Shown here: in pieces, positions 42,335 to 50,384 of the stretch | Position numbering within the stretch: position 1 is the first letter of the stretch | Layout of the letters: each line of letters starts with the position of its first letter | DNA from: HT1-32 sp040219025 | GTDB lineage: Bacteria; Pseudomonadota; Alphaproteobacteria; Rhodospirillales; HT1-32 | Direction: 5' to 3' | DNA: 64,000 bases | Assembly (NCBI GenBank): GCA_040219025.1 | Contig: JAVJTE010000013.1 | Span: forward strand, 1-64,000 | Translations under genes and position numbers: made by a program | Notes under the pieces: generated by a model | Told to the model about the DNA's origin: nothing | Seen by the model: the letters and a program-made list of their open reading frames with translations, nothing else | The model's database searches: none

Positions 42335-43987
42335 TTACATCATGCCGCCCATACCGCCCATGCCACCCATATCGGGCATGCCGCCACCGGCACCATTTTC
42401 CTTCGGTGCAGGCTTTTCAGCGATCATGGCTTCTGTGGTGATCAGCAGACCGGCGATCGAGGCTGCATCCTGCAGCGCCGTGCGCACGACCTTGGCCGGA
42501 TCGATGACACCGGCTTTGACCATGTCTTCGTAGACACCGGTCTGTGCGTTGAAGCCGAATGTTGCGTCATTCTTCTCCAGCAGCTTGCCGGCAACCACTG
42601 CACCGTCCGAGCCGGCGTTTTCAGCGATCTGGCGAACCGGTGCCTGCAGGGCGCGGCGAACGATGTTCACACCGACCTGCTGGTCGTTATTCACGGTTTC
42701 GATCTTCTTCAGGACGCGGACAGCGTACAGCAGAGCCGAACCGCCACCGGGGACAACACCTTCCTGAACGGCTGCACGGGTTGCATGCAGCGCATCATCG
42801 ACGCGGTCCTTGCGTTCTTTCACTTCGACTTCGGTTGCACCGCCAACGCGCAGAACAGCAACGCCGCCGGACAGTTTCGCGAGGCGCTCCTGGAGCTTCT
42901 CACGGTCATAGTCGGAGGTGGTTTCCTCGGCCTGACGCTTGATCTGGTCGCAACGGGCCGTGATGTCTTTCTTCTTGCCCGAGCCATCAACGATCGTCGT
43001 GTCTTCCTTGGTGATCGTTACCCGCTTGGAGGTGCCGAGCATGTCGAGCGTGACGCTTTCCAGTTTGATGCCGATGTCTTCGGAGATCACCTGGCCACCG
43101 GTCAGGATGGCGATGTCTTCCAGCATGGCTTTCCGGCGATCACCGAAGCCCGGTGCCTTGACGGCAGCGATCTTCAGGCCACCGCGCAGCTTGTTGACGA
43201 CCAGGGTCGCCAGTGCTTCGCCTTCGACGTCTTCAGCGATGATCAGCAGCGGGCGGCTGGACTGAACAACAGCTTCGAGGATCGGCAGCATGGCCTGCAG
43301 GTTCGAGAGTTTTTTCTCATGCAGCAGGATATAGGGATTTTCCAGTTCGGCGACCATCTTGTCGGCGTTGGTCACGAAGTACGGCGACAGATAGCCACGG
43401 TCGAACTGCATGCCCTCGACAACCTCGAGTTCGTTGTGCAGGCCCTTGCCTTCTTCAACGGTGATGACGCCTTCATTGCCAACTTTCTGCATGGCTTCGG
43501 CAATCATCTTGCCGACTTCCGTGTCGCCGTTGGCGGAAATTGCACCAACCTGTGCAACCTCGTCCGAGCTCTTGATCTTCTTGGAGCGCTTCTGGATGTC
43601 GGCAACAACGGCGTCAACCGCGAGGTCAATGCCGCGCTTCAGGTCCATCGGGTTCATGCCGGCAGCAACAGCCTTCACGCCTTCGCGGACGATGCACTGG
43701 GCCAGAACGGTCGCGGTGGTGGTACCGTCACCGGCCAGATCGTTGGTCCGGGAAGCAACTTCCTTGACCATCTGGGCGCCCATGTTTTCAAACTTGTCGG
43801 ACAGTTCGATGTCCTTCGCAACCGTCACACCGTCCTTGGTGATACGCGGTGCGCCAAACGACTTGTCCAGAACGACGTTACGACCCTTCGGGCCGAGCGT
43901 TACCTTGACGGCGTTGGCGAGAATATCGACGCCGCGCAGCATACGGTCGCGTGCGTCGGTTGAAAATTTTACTTCTTTACCGGCCAT
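42335..43987 (-). CDS. groL: Chaperonin GroEL
   Basis: A 550-residue 60 kDa chaperonin that folds proteins in a double ring with GroES. The nucleotide-binding GPKGRNVVLDKSFGAPRITKDGV and AGDGTTTATVLAQ stretches are intact, and the chain ends in the typical Gly-Met tail (GGMGGMGGMM). It starts 11 bases after groES, with GGGGGC upstream of the ATG. The pair is controlled by a CIRCE element and promoter upstream of groES. Confidence 0.98.
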   Translation of the reverse strand: MAGKEVKFSTDARDRMLRGVDILANAVKVTLGPKGRNVVLDKSFGAPRITKDGVTVAKDIELSDKFENMGAQMVKEVASRTNDLAGDGTTTATVLAQCIVREGVKAVAAGMNPMDLKRGIDLAVDAVVADIQKRSKKIKSSDEVAQVGAISANGDTEVGKMIAEAMQKVGNEGVITVEEGKGLHNELEVVEGMQFDRGYLSPYFVTNADKMVAELENPYILLHEKKLSNLQAMLPILEAVVQSSRPLLIIAEDVEGEALATLVVNKLRGGLKIAAVKAPGFGDRRKAMLEDIAILTGGQVISEDIGIKLESVTLDMLGTSKRVTITKEDTTIVDGSGKKKDITARCDQIKRQAEETTSDYDREKLQERLAKLSGGVAVLRVGGATEVEVKERKDRVDDALHATRAAVQEGVVPGGGSALLYAVRVLKKIETVNNDQQVGVNIVRRALQAPVRQIAENAGSDGAVVAGKLLEKNDATFGFNAQTGVYEDMVKAGVIDPAKVVRTALQDAASIAGLLITTEAMIAEKPAPKENGAGGGMPDMGGMGGMGGMM

Positions 43988-43998
43988 GTTTCAGCCCC

Positions 43999-44286
43999 CT
44001 ATTCCAAAATGCCCATAATGTCGGATTCGCGCATGATCAGCAGATCTTCGCCATCGACTTTGACTTCCGTGCCCGACCATTTGCCATAAAGGACCTTGTC
44101 GCCCTTTTTGACGTCCAGCGGGGTCACCTTGCCGTCATCGGCGCGTGCGCCGGTTCCGACAGCGACAACTTCGCCCTGCATCGGTTTTTCTTTAGCGGTA
44201 TCCGGGATGATGATCCCGCCCGCAGTCTTGGTTTCCAGTTCGAGCGCCCGGATCATAACCCGGTCGTGGAGCGGACGAATGGCCAT
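43999..44286 (-). CDS. groES: Co-chaperonin GroES
   Basis: A 95-residue co-chaperonin. IRPLHDRVMIRALELE opens the chain, the mobile loop ETKTAGGIIIPDTAKEKP is intact, and YGKWSGTEVKVDGEDLLIMRE is near the end. The ATG at 44286 follows AGGAGGAAC. The upstream leader carries a CIRCE operator 57 bases away, and the promoter overlaps the end of hflX. Confidence 0.98.
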   Translation of the reverse strand: MAIRPLHDRVMIRALELETKTAGGIIIPDTAKEKPMQGEVVAVGTGARADDGKVTPLDVKKGDKVLYGKWSGTEVKVDGEDLLIMRESDIMGILE

Positions 44287-44342
44287 AATGTTCCTCCTGC
44301 CAAAATTCGTTACCTGAGAGGAGAGCACCTGACGGACTGCCA

Positions 44343-44369
44343 TTGGCACTCTCTTCGATTGAGTGCCAG
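44343..44369 (-). promoter_or_regulatory. CIRCE operator of groES-groL
   Basis: TTGGCACTC-N9-GAGTGCCAG, a near-perfect match to the HrcA-binding CIRCE inverted repeat, located just downstream of the promoter. HrcA should repress groESL here. Confidence 0.9.
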
Positions 44370-44370
44370 C

Positions 44371-44399
44371 GAGATAGGAGGGTTCCGGCTTGAAGTCAA
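44371..44399 (-). promoter_or_regulatory. Promoter of groES-groL
   Basis: On the minus strand TTGACT (44399-44394) and TATCTC (44376-44371) are 17 bases apart. The CTTGAC and CCTATCT contexts also fit the alphaproteobacterial heat-shock sigma-32 consensus. The -35 overlaps the hflX stop codon. Confidence 0.6.
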
Positions 44400-45745
44400 G
44401 CAGGCTGTAGTGATCTGCCCAGCCGGTTTTCGAGTTTCTGCCGGTTTTCCGGGCTGAGCCGGACAGTAATATTGGCCATCATGTTTTCGTCCTGACGGTC
44501 CAGAACGTCACCATTCTGATACAGCCAGGCAATTGATGCGCCATCGGAGATATCAAGGGCGAGATCAATAACGACCTCTTTGCTGGCGAGCAGCAGGTCG
44601 ATAGCAGCCAGCAATCCGTCGACATTTTCACCGGTCACGGCAGATACGGCGACAGAGTCTGACCGGGTCAGCGCTGTAGCAAGACGTTCGCGGCCTTCCG
44701 TATCCATCAGATCGATCTTGTTCAGTGCCTCAAAGACATGGCGGTCGCCGTCCAGATCGATATCCAGATCCTTCAGGACCGCCTGAACATCGTCACGCTG
44801 CTGTTCCGTGTCCGGATTGGCGATATCGCGGACATGTATGATCACATCCGCCTCCACAACCTCTTCCAGGGTTGCCCGGAAGGCAGCAACCAGCATGGTC
44901 GGCAGGTCGGATATGAACCCGACGGTGTCCGACAGGATGATCGATTTTCCGGACGGCAGATCAAGTCGCCGCATCGTCGGGTCAAGGGTCGCAAAGACCT
45001 GATCTCGGGCGTCAACAGTCGATTTGGTCAGCCGGTTGAACAGGGTGGATTTGCCCGCATTCGTATATCCGACCAGGGCGACAATCGGATAGGGAACCTT
45101 CTTGCGGGCGGAACGATGGAGTGTCCGGGTACGCACCACCTTCTCCAGATCATTCTTGATCCGGATCACACGGTCATCGATCTGCCGGCGATCAGACTCG
45201 ATCTGGCTTTCACCCGGGCCGCCGAGAAAGCCATAACCCCCCCGCTGGCGCTCCAGATGGGTCCAGGAGCGCACCAGCCGGGATCGCTGATAGGTCAGCG
45301 AGGCCAGTTCGACCTGCATCCGCCCTTCCCGTGTCGCCGCCCGTTCGCCGAAAATTTCCAGAATCAGGGCCGTCCGGTCGATCACCTTGCATTTCCAGGC
45401 TCTCTCCAGATTGCGTTGCTGGATTGGCGTCAGGGAACCGTCAACGACGATCAGGCCAATCTCCTCAGCCTCGATCTCGGCTGCGATTTCCTCGACGATG
45501 CCGCTGCCGATCAGGGTTGCAGGCCTTATCCGCGATAAGGCGACAGTCCGTGCATCGACAATGTCGAGTGCAATGGCATTGCACAGGCCGACAGCCTCTT
45601 CGAGGCGTGCATCAGGCGTGCGGACGTCCGGACCGCCCCCACGCTTTTGATATGGATGAATAAGCAGGGTGCGCTGGCCATAGCTGCGGCCAAACTCATC
45701 CGATAACTGATCAGCTATCGGGATCCTCCTCTTTCGACGGCTCAA
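44396..45745 (-). CDS. hflX: Ribosome-splitting GTPase HflX
   Basis: About 449 residues. The N-terminal HflX domain (LIVVDGSLTPIQQRNLERAW, the GPGESQIESDRR segment) is followed by a GTPase domain with Walker A GYTNAGKST near residue 225 and NKIDLMD. It rescues stalled ribosomes, notably after heat shock. The start is unusual: the only in-frame ATG/GTG/TTG upstream of conserved sequence is TTG at 45745, inside hfq. A perfect AGGAGG at 45730-45725 instead precedes an in-frame ATA at 45718. The hfq-hflX order is conserved widely. Confidence 0.93.
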   Translation of the reverse strand: MSRRKRRIPIADQLSDEFGRSYGQRTLLIHPYQKRGGGPDVRTPDARLEEAVGLCNAIALDIVDARTVALSRIRPATLIGSGIVEEIAAEIEAEEIGLIVVDGSLTPIQQRNLERAWKCKVIDRTALILEIFGERAATREGRMQVELASLTYQRSRLVRSWTHLERQRGGYGFLGGPGESQIESDRRQIDDRVIRIKNDLEKVVRTRTLHRSARKKVPYPIVALVGYTNAGKSTLFNRLTKSTVDARDQVFATLDPTMRRLDLPSGKSIILSDTVGFISDLPTMLVAAFRATLEEVVEADVIIHVRDIANPDTEQQRDDVQAVLKDLDIDLDGDRHVFEALNKIDLMDTEGRERLATALTRSDSVAVSAVTGENVDGLLAAIDLLLASKEVVIDLALDISDGASIAWLYQNGDVLDRQDENMMANITVRLSPENRQKLENRLGRSLQPA

Positions 45746-45965
45746 ACAGACTTACCGGCATGCCGGGCATGACTGTCGAGATCGCGTGCTTGTAAACCAG
45801 CTGGGTCGATCCGTCGCGACGCAGCAGCATCGAGAAGTTGTCGAACCAGGTGATGATCCCCTGAAGTTTGACGCCATTGATCAGGAATACGGTGACAGGG
45901 GTCTTGTGCTTGCGCACATAGTTTAAAAAAACGTCCTGCACGTTCTGTGTCTTGTCATTGGACAT
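45711..45965 (-). CDS. hfq: RNA chaperone Hfq
   Basis: An 84-residue Sm-like hexameric RNA chaperone that pairs small RNAs with messages. Sm1 NYVRKHKTPVTVFLINGVKLQGIITWFDNFSMLL and Sm2 YKHAISTVMP are intact. A short acidic tail follows. The stop lies inside the hflX reading frame, so the two are tightly coupled. GAAGAGAAA precedes the ATG. Confidence 0.98.
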   Translation of the reverse strand: MSNDKTQNVQDVFLNYVRKHKTPVTVFLINGVKLQGIITWFDNFSMLLRRDGSTQLVYKHAISTVMPGMPVSLFEPSKEEDPDS

Positions 45966-46069
45966 GTTCGTTTCTCTTCGTGGTGTGTGGATAACAGAAA
46001 ATGGTCCCCACCATTGTCACCAAGGAACCCAGTCTAGCAGACCTCGGGGCAGCTTGGAGTCTTATTGGC

Positions 46070-46726
46070 TTACAACTTTGTGATCGTGGTGATGAAGCCC
46101 TCAAAGTCAGTAAAGTTCATATGCGGTGGCCAGGCATCGTGCTTATTAGATGGTGACGGCTGCTCGTGCATCAATACTGCCGTGCAACCGGAACGATGCG
46201 CACATTCCATATCAATGGCATTATCACCGACAAACCAGACGGTCCGGCCGGGTTTCAGACCGATCGGGCCCAGTGCTGCCTGTATGACCATTTCATCGGG
46301 TTTGTCCCGTTCCAGATCACCTGCCCCCAGAACCGGGTGAAAATAATCCGCCCAGCCAAGAACACTAACCTCCTTGCGCAGGAAGCTGCCGGTCTTGTTG
46401 CTGACGATCGCCATCGGGACACCAGCTTCACTCAGATTTTTCAGTACCGTCTCGGCACCTGCCAGCGGCTTGAGATAGCTCAGGTGGATTTCTTCATACC
46501 GGGTATAGAAGACATCCCGTGCCTCCTCCCAGCGGTTGCCGAACAGCACCGGAAAGGCCTCACGCATGGATTTCGCGACATTCTGGCGGGTTTCTTCCAG
46601 CGTCCACGGGGTCATACCCATGGCCTCAAACGTGAACGCGTTGGCGGCATGGATCACCGCCCAGCTATCCACCAGGGTATTATCCCAGTCAAAGACAACA
46701 GCCTCCGGAAACGGGGTGTCCGTCAA
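46070..46726 (-). CDS. HAD-family hydrolase (phosphoglycolate phosphatase-like)
   Basis: A 218-residue phosphatase. Motif I VFDWDNTLVDSW (nucleophile Asp), motif II IVSNKTG, a motif III lysine in KPDEMV, and motif IV WFVGDNAIDMECA are all present, with a helical cap after motif I. The substrate is unknown; relatives act on small phosphorylated metabolites. The start is TTG, overlapping the dat stop as TTGA with GGAG upstream, so translation is coupled to dat. Confidence 0.87.
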   Translation of the reverse strand: MTDTPFPEAVVFDWDNTLVDSWAVIHAANAFTFEAMGMTPWTLEETRQNVAKSMREAFPVLFGNRWEEARDVFYTRYEEIHLSYLKPLAGAETVLKNLSEAGVPMAIVSNKTGSFLRKEVSVLGWADYFHPVLGAGDLERDKPDEMVIQAALGPIGLKPGRTVWFVGDNAIDMECAHRSGCTAVLMHEQPSPSNKHDAWPPHMNFTDFEGFITTITKL

Positions 46727-47583
46727 GCTGCCGGCTCCGAAATGGACCCGAGATAATCATCGACCAGGCTGAGCGTCAGTTCCCCGGGCGCACCATTGCC
46801 AACGGAACGGTCGTTGATACGGACAACCGGCATGACGTAGGAACTGGCGCTGGTGATGAAGGCTTCCTTGGCGTCATAGGCCTCTTCCACGGTGAATGGC
46901 CGCTCGACAAGCTTCAGGCCGCGGGCCTTGGCCAGCCCCAGCAGGGTTTCGCGGGTGATGCCGCGCAGAATGTCATGGGTGGCCGGCCGGGTGACCAGTT
47001 CGTTATCCTTCGTGACGATCCAGGCATTGGTCGATGATCCCTCGGTGACAAAGCCGTCATTATCGACCTGCCAGGCTTCATAGGCACCGGCGTCGCGGGC
47101 TGCCTGCTTCGCCAGGACGTTGGGCAGCAGACTGACGGACTTGATATCACGGCGCGGCCAGCGCTGGTCGGGCACTGAAATGACGGCAATACCTTTTGCA
47201 GTTTTCTCCGGATCCTGGGCGACGGAGCGTTTCGCCGTGATAACCAGCGCGCTTTTCACATGATCCGGCGGAAACGGATGGTTGCGGGGATAGACGCCGC
47301 GGGTGACCTGCATATAGACCAGTCCGTTGCGGACACCGTTGCGGCGCGCAATTTCATCCATGATGACTTCGAGGGCGGCCCGTCCAACGGGCGGCTTGAT
47401 ACGCAGCTCGGCGAGCGATCTGTCCAGCCGGTCCAGATGCCCCTGCTTGTCGCAGTATCTGCCATTCCGAAGGGCGACGACCTCATAGATGCCGTCGGCA
47501 AACTGATAGCCGCGATCCTCGATATGAACGCTGGCTTCCGAGTGGGGAACGTAGCGACCGTTGACATATGCTATGCGTGACAT
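46723..47583 (-). CDS. dat: D-amino-acid transaminase (class IV aminotransferase)
   Basis: A 286-residue PLP enzyme of fold type IV. The N terminus AYVNGRYVPHSEASVHIEDRGYQFADGIYE is typical. The PLP lysine lies in RRDIKSVSLLPNVLAKQ, and VTEGSSTNAWIV with RGITRETLL complete the signature. It is most like D-alanine transaminases, giving D-amino acids for the cell wall or degrading them. AGGAAAG precedes the ATG, and the stop overlaps the next gene. Confidence 0.88.
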   Translation of the reverse strand: MSRIAYVNGRYVPHSEASVHIEDRGYQFADGIYEVVALRNGRYCDKQGHLDRLDRSLAELRIKPPVGRAALEVIMDEIARRNGVRNGLVYMQVTRGVYPRNHPFPPDHVKSALVITAKRSVAQDPEKTAKGIAVISVPDQRWPRRDIKSVSLLPNVLAKQAARDAGAYEAWQVDNDGFVTEGSSTNAWIVTKDNELVTRPATHDILRGITRETLLGLAKARGLKLVERPFTVEEAYDAKEAFITSASSYVMPVVRINDRSVGNGAPGELTLSLVDDYLGSISEPAA

Positions 47584-47601
47584 GAGCGGCTTTCCTGATT
47601 T

Positions 47602-48981
47602 CTAGAAGTATTCGAGGCGGACAGAGAACATCGCCTCAACCTTTTTGACTGATTTGCTGGCGGCAAACAACACCACCCGGTCGCCGGTTTTCACGACGGT
47701 ATCGCCGCGCGGTGAAATAACCGTCGATCCGTCCCGGACCACGGCCCCGATCAGTACGCCCTGCGGCAAATTGACTTCACGGAGTGGCTTTCCGACCAGC
47801 GGTGATGTTTCCAGTGCATCGGCTTCGATCAGTTCCCCGAAACCTTCATGCAGCGAATGGACGGCATGAATGCGGCCACGCCGGATATATTGCAGAATTG
47901 TAGAGACGGTGATGGCGCGGGGGCTGACGACGACATCGATACCAAGCGACGTTATCAGCGGGCTGTAGGTCGATTTGTTGATCAGGGTGACAGAACGTTT
48001 GGCGCCATAGCGTTTTGCCAGCAGTGAGGCGAGAATGTTGGTCTCGTCGTCATTGGTTACCGCGACCACGGTTTCTGCCAGTTTGACGTTGGCTTCGTTC
48101 AGCAGTTCGGGATCCAGCACATCGCCGTGCAGCACAACCGTTCCCGGCAGCGCACGGGCGACGGATTCGGCACGTTCCTTCGAGCCCTCGATGATCTTGA
48201 TGTTCACGCCGGGATAGGCCTCGTCGATCATCTGTCCGAGACAGAGCCCGATATTTCCGCCACCGAGGATCACAATGCGCCGGGCTTCGCTTTCTTCATG
48301 TCCGAAGGCGGTCATTGCACGAGAGACATGGTCGGTGTCGACGACAAAATAGGCGATGTCACCTTCCAGCATCTGGTCATCAGGATCGGGGATGATCGGC
48401 TTGTCGTCCCGCAGGATGCCGATGATGACAATATGCAGGTCAGGAAACAGCTGGGTGAGCTGGCGCAGCGGTGTGTTGATCAGCGGGCAGTCCTTGAGAC
48501 AACGCACGCCGATCAGGCGAACCTTGTCGTTTGCCAGCGGGATCATGTCGGTGGCGCCGGGCACCTGCAGGCGGCGGCTCATGGCCCGCGCGACTTCGAC
48601 TTCCGGGGAAATGATATGATCAATCGGCATATGGTCGCGGCTGAACAGGTCGCCCCAGAGCGGATCGAGATAGTTCTGATTGCGGATACGGGCGATCTTG
48701 GTCGGCACATTGAACAGCGAATGAGCAACCTGACAGGCGACCATATTGACTTCGTCTGTTGCGGTGACAGCGATAATCATGTCCGCATCCGCTGCCCCCG
48801 CCTTTTCAAGTACCGGCGGATGAGAGGCAAATCCCTGAATGGCTGTCACGTCGAGTGAGTCACTGATCTTGCGTGTCAGCTCCGGAGTCTGATCGATTAC
48901 CGTGACATCGGCATTTTCCATTGCCAGATAACGGGCGATGTTGAAGCCCACCTGACCTGCGCCGCAGATGATAACCTTCAC
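47602..48981 (-). CDS. trkA: Trk potassium uptake regulatory protein TrkA
   Basis: A 459-residue cytoplasmic NAD-binding subunit of the Trk K+ transporter. It has two TrkA-N Rossmann domains (VIICGAGQVGFNIARYLA at residues 3-20 and VILGGGNIGLCLGQMI near 230-247), each followed by a TrkA-C domain. No trkH gene is in view. The GTG start overlaps the ntrX stop as GTGA, so it is translated from the ntr message. ntrX-trkA adjacency is common in alphaproteobacteria. Confidence 0.95.
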   Translation of the reverse strand: MKVIICGAGQVGFNIARYLAMENADVTVIDQTPELTRKISDSLDVTAIQGFASHPPVLEKAGAADADMIIAVTATDEVNMVACQVAHSLFNVPTKIARIRNQNYLDPLWGDLFSRDHMPIDHIISPEVEVARAMSRRLQVPGATDMIPLANDKVRLIGVRCLKDCPLINTPLRQLTQLFPDLHIVIIGILRDDKPIIPDPDDQMLEGDIAYFVVDTDHVSRAMTAFGHEESEARRIVILGGGNIGLCLGQMIDEAYPGVNIKIIEGSKERAESVARALPGTVVLHGDVLDPELLNEANVKLAETVVAVTNDDETNILASLLAKRYGAKRSVTLINKSTYSPLITSLGIDVVVSPRAITVSTILQYIRRGRIHAVHSLHEGFGELIEADALETSPLVGKPLREVNLPQGVLIGAVVRDGSTVISPRGDTVVKTGDRVVLFAASKSVKKVEAMFSVRLEYF

Positions 48982-50366
48982 GCCTTGTCTCCATGAATGC
49001 CAAGGGATTTCAGTTTCCGGTGCAGGGCGGAACGCTCCATACCGACAAATTTTGCCGTCTTCGAGATATTGTCCTCAAATCTTTCGATCTGGGCTTCGAG
49101 ATATTGCCGCTCAAACAGTTCACGGGCCTCCCGCAATGGCAGGGACATGATTTCGGCAGCCTTTGCGGCGCTGAGCGATTCCGGTGCCGATGCGCCAAGC
49201 TCCGGCGGCAGCATATCCGCGGTTACCGGTTCGTCCGCGTCGCCTGAAGCCATGATCAGCACCCAGTCGATCACGTTGCGCAACTGGCGAACATTGCCCG
49301 GCCAGGAATAGCTGTGCAGGGCCGCCATCGCCTCATCGGAAAAGTGGCGTGCCCTGACGCCGGCCGCTGATGACGAGCGTGTCATGAAATGTCTGGCAAG
49401 CAGCGGAATGTCGTCCCGCCGTTTTGACAAGGGTGGTGCAATGATCGGTACAACATTCAGCCGGTAGAACATGTCTTCACGAAAGCGTCCGGCTGTAATT
49501 TCTGCTTCAAGGTTCCGGTTTGTCGTTGCGATGACGCGAACATCAACACTGACTTTCCGGTTACCGCCAACCCGCTCGAACGTCTGTTCCTGCAGTACCC
49601 TGACAATCTTGCCCTGGGTTTCCAGCGGCATGTCGGCCACTTCGTCAAGCAGCAGACTGCCGCCATGGGCGCGCTCGAACAGGCCGATAACACGGCGTTC
49701 GTCCTCAGTGTTTTCATCAGGTTCAACGCCGAACAGTTCGGTTTCAAAGGCATCGGGGCGCATGGTGGCACAATTGACCACGATGAAGGGCTGGCTGGCG
49801 CGGCTGGAACTTGCATGGATCAGCCGGGCGATGACTTCCTTTCCGGAGCCGGCGGGCCCGGTAATCAGGACGCGTGATCCGGTGGGTGCCACCTTGCCGA
49901 TTGCCTGGCGGATCTGGACCATCGCCGGGGACTGGCCGACAAGCTCTTCCGCATCCCCTGCCCGCAGCCGCAGCTCGCGGTTTTCCTGACGCAGGCGTGA
50001 GGCCTCGATGGCACGTTCGACGATAACCAGCAGGCGGTCGACCTGAAACGGTTTTTCGATAAAGTCATAGGCACCGTCTTTCAGGGCCTCGACAGCGGTT
50101 TCAATGGTGCCGTGCCCGCTGATCATGACCACCGGTACGTCCGGATGGTTGCGGGCGACGCGTTTCAGTATGCCCAGCCCGTCAAGATGGCTGCCTTCAA
50201 GCCAGATATCCTGAATGATCAGACTCGGCTGGCGGGCGGAAATCTGCGCCAGTGCTTCGTCGCTGTTGGAGGCTTCCCGGGTCTTGTAACCTTCATCCTG
50301 CAACAACCCGGCAATCAGGGCCCGGATGTCGTCTTCATCATCGACAATGAGAATATCGTGCGCCAT
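48978..50366 (-). CDS. ntrX: Response regulator NtrX (AAA+ type, GAFTGA motif absent)
   Basis: A 462-residue regulator partnered with NtrY. A receiver domain (1-120, DDEDDIR and IIQDIWLEG), an AAA+ domain with Walker A GPAGSGKE near residue 174, and a C-terminal Fis-type helix (FVGMERSALHRKLKSLG). Where sigma-54 activators carry GAFTGA, this reads GVEPDENTEDERRVIGLF, so it should not contact sigma-54 and probably acts as a conventional DNA-binding regulator. The loss is known in alphaproteobacterial NtrX. Confidence 0.94.
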   Translation of the reverse strand: MAHDILIVDDEDDIRALIAGLLQDEGYKTREASNSDEALAQISARQPSLIIQDIWLEGSHLDGLGILKRVARNHPDVPVVMISGHGTIETAVEALKDGAYDFIEKPFQVDRLLVIVERAIEASRLRQENRELRLRAGDAEELVGQSPAMVQIRQAIGKVAPTGSRVLITGPAGSGKEVIARLIHASSSRASQPFIVVNCATMRPDAFETELFGVEPDENTEDERRVIGLFERAHGGSLLLDEVADMPLETQGKIVRVLQEQTFERVGGNRKVSVDVRVIATTNRNLEAEITAGRFREDMFYRLNVVPIIAPPLSKRRDDIPLLARHFMTRSSSAAGVRARHFSDEAMAALHSYSWPGNVRQLRNVIDWVLIMASGDADEPVTADMLPPELGASAPESLSAAKAAEIMSLPLREARELFERQYLEAQIERFEDNISKTAKFVGMERSALHRKLKSLGIHGDKA

Positions 50367-50384
50367 ATGTCCCGCCAGGTAGAG

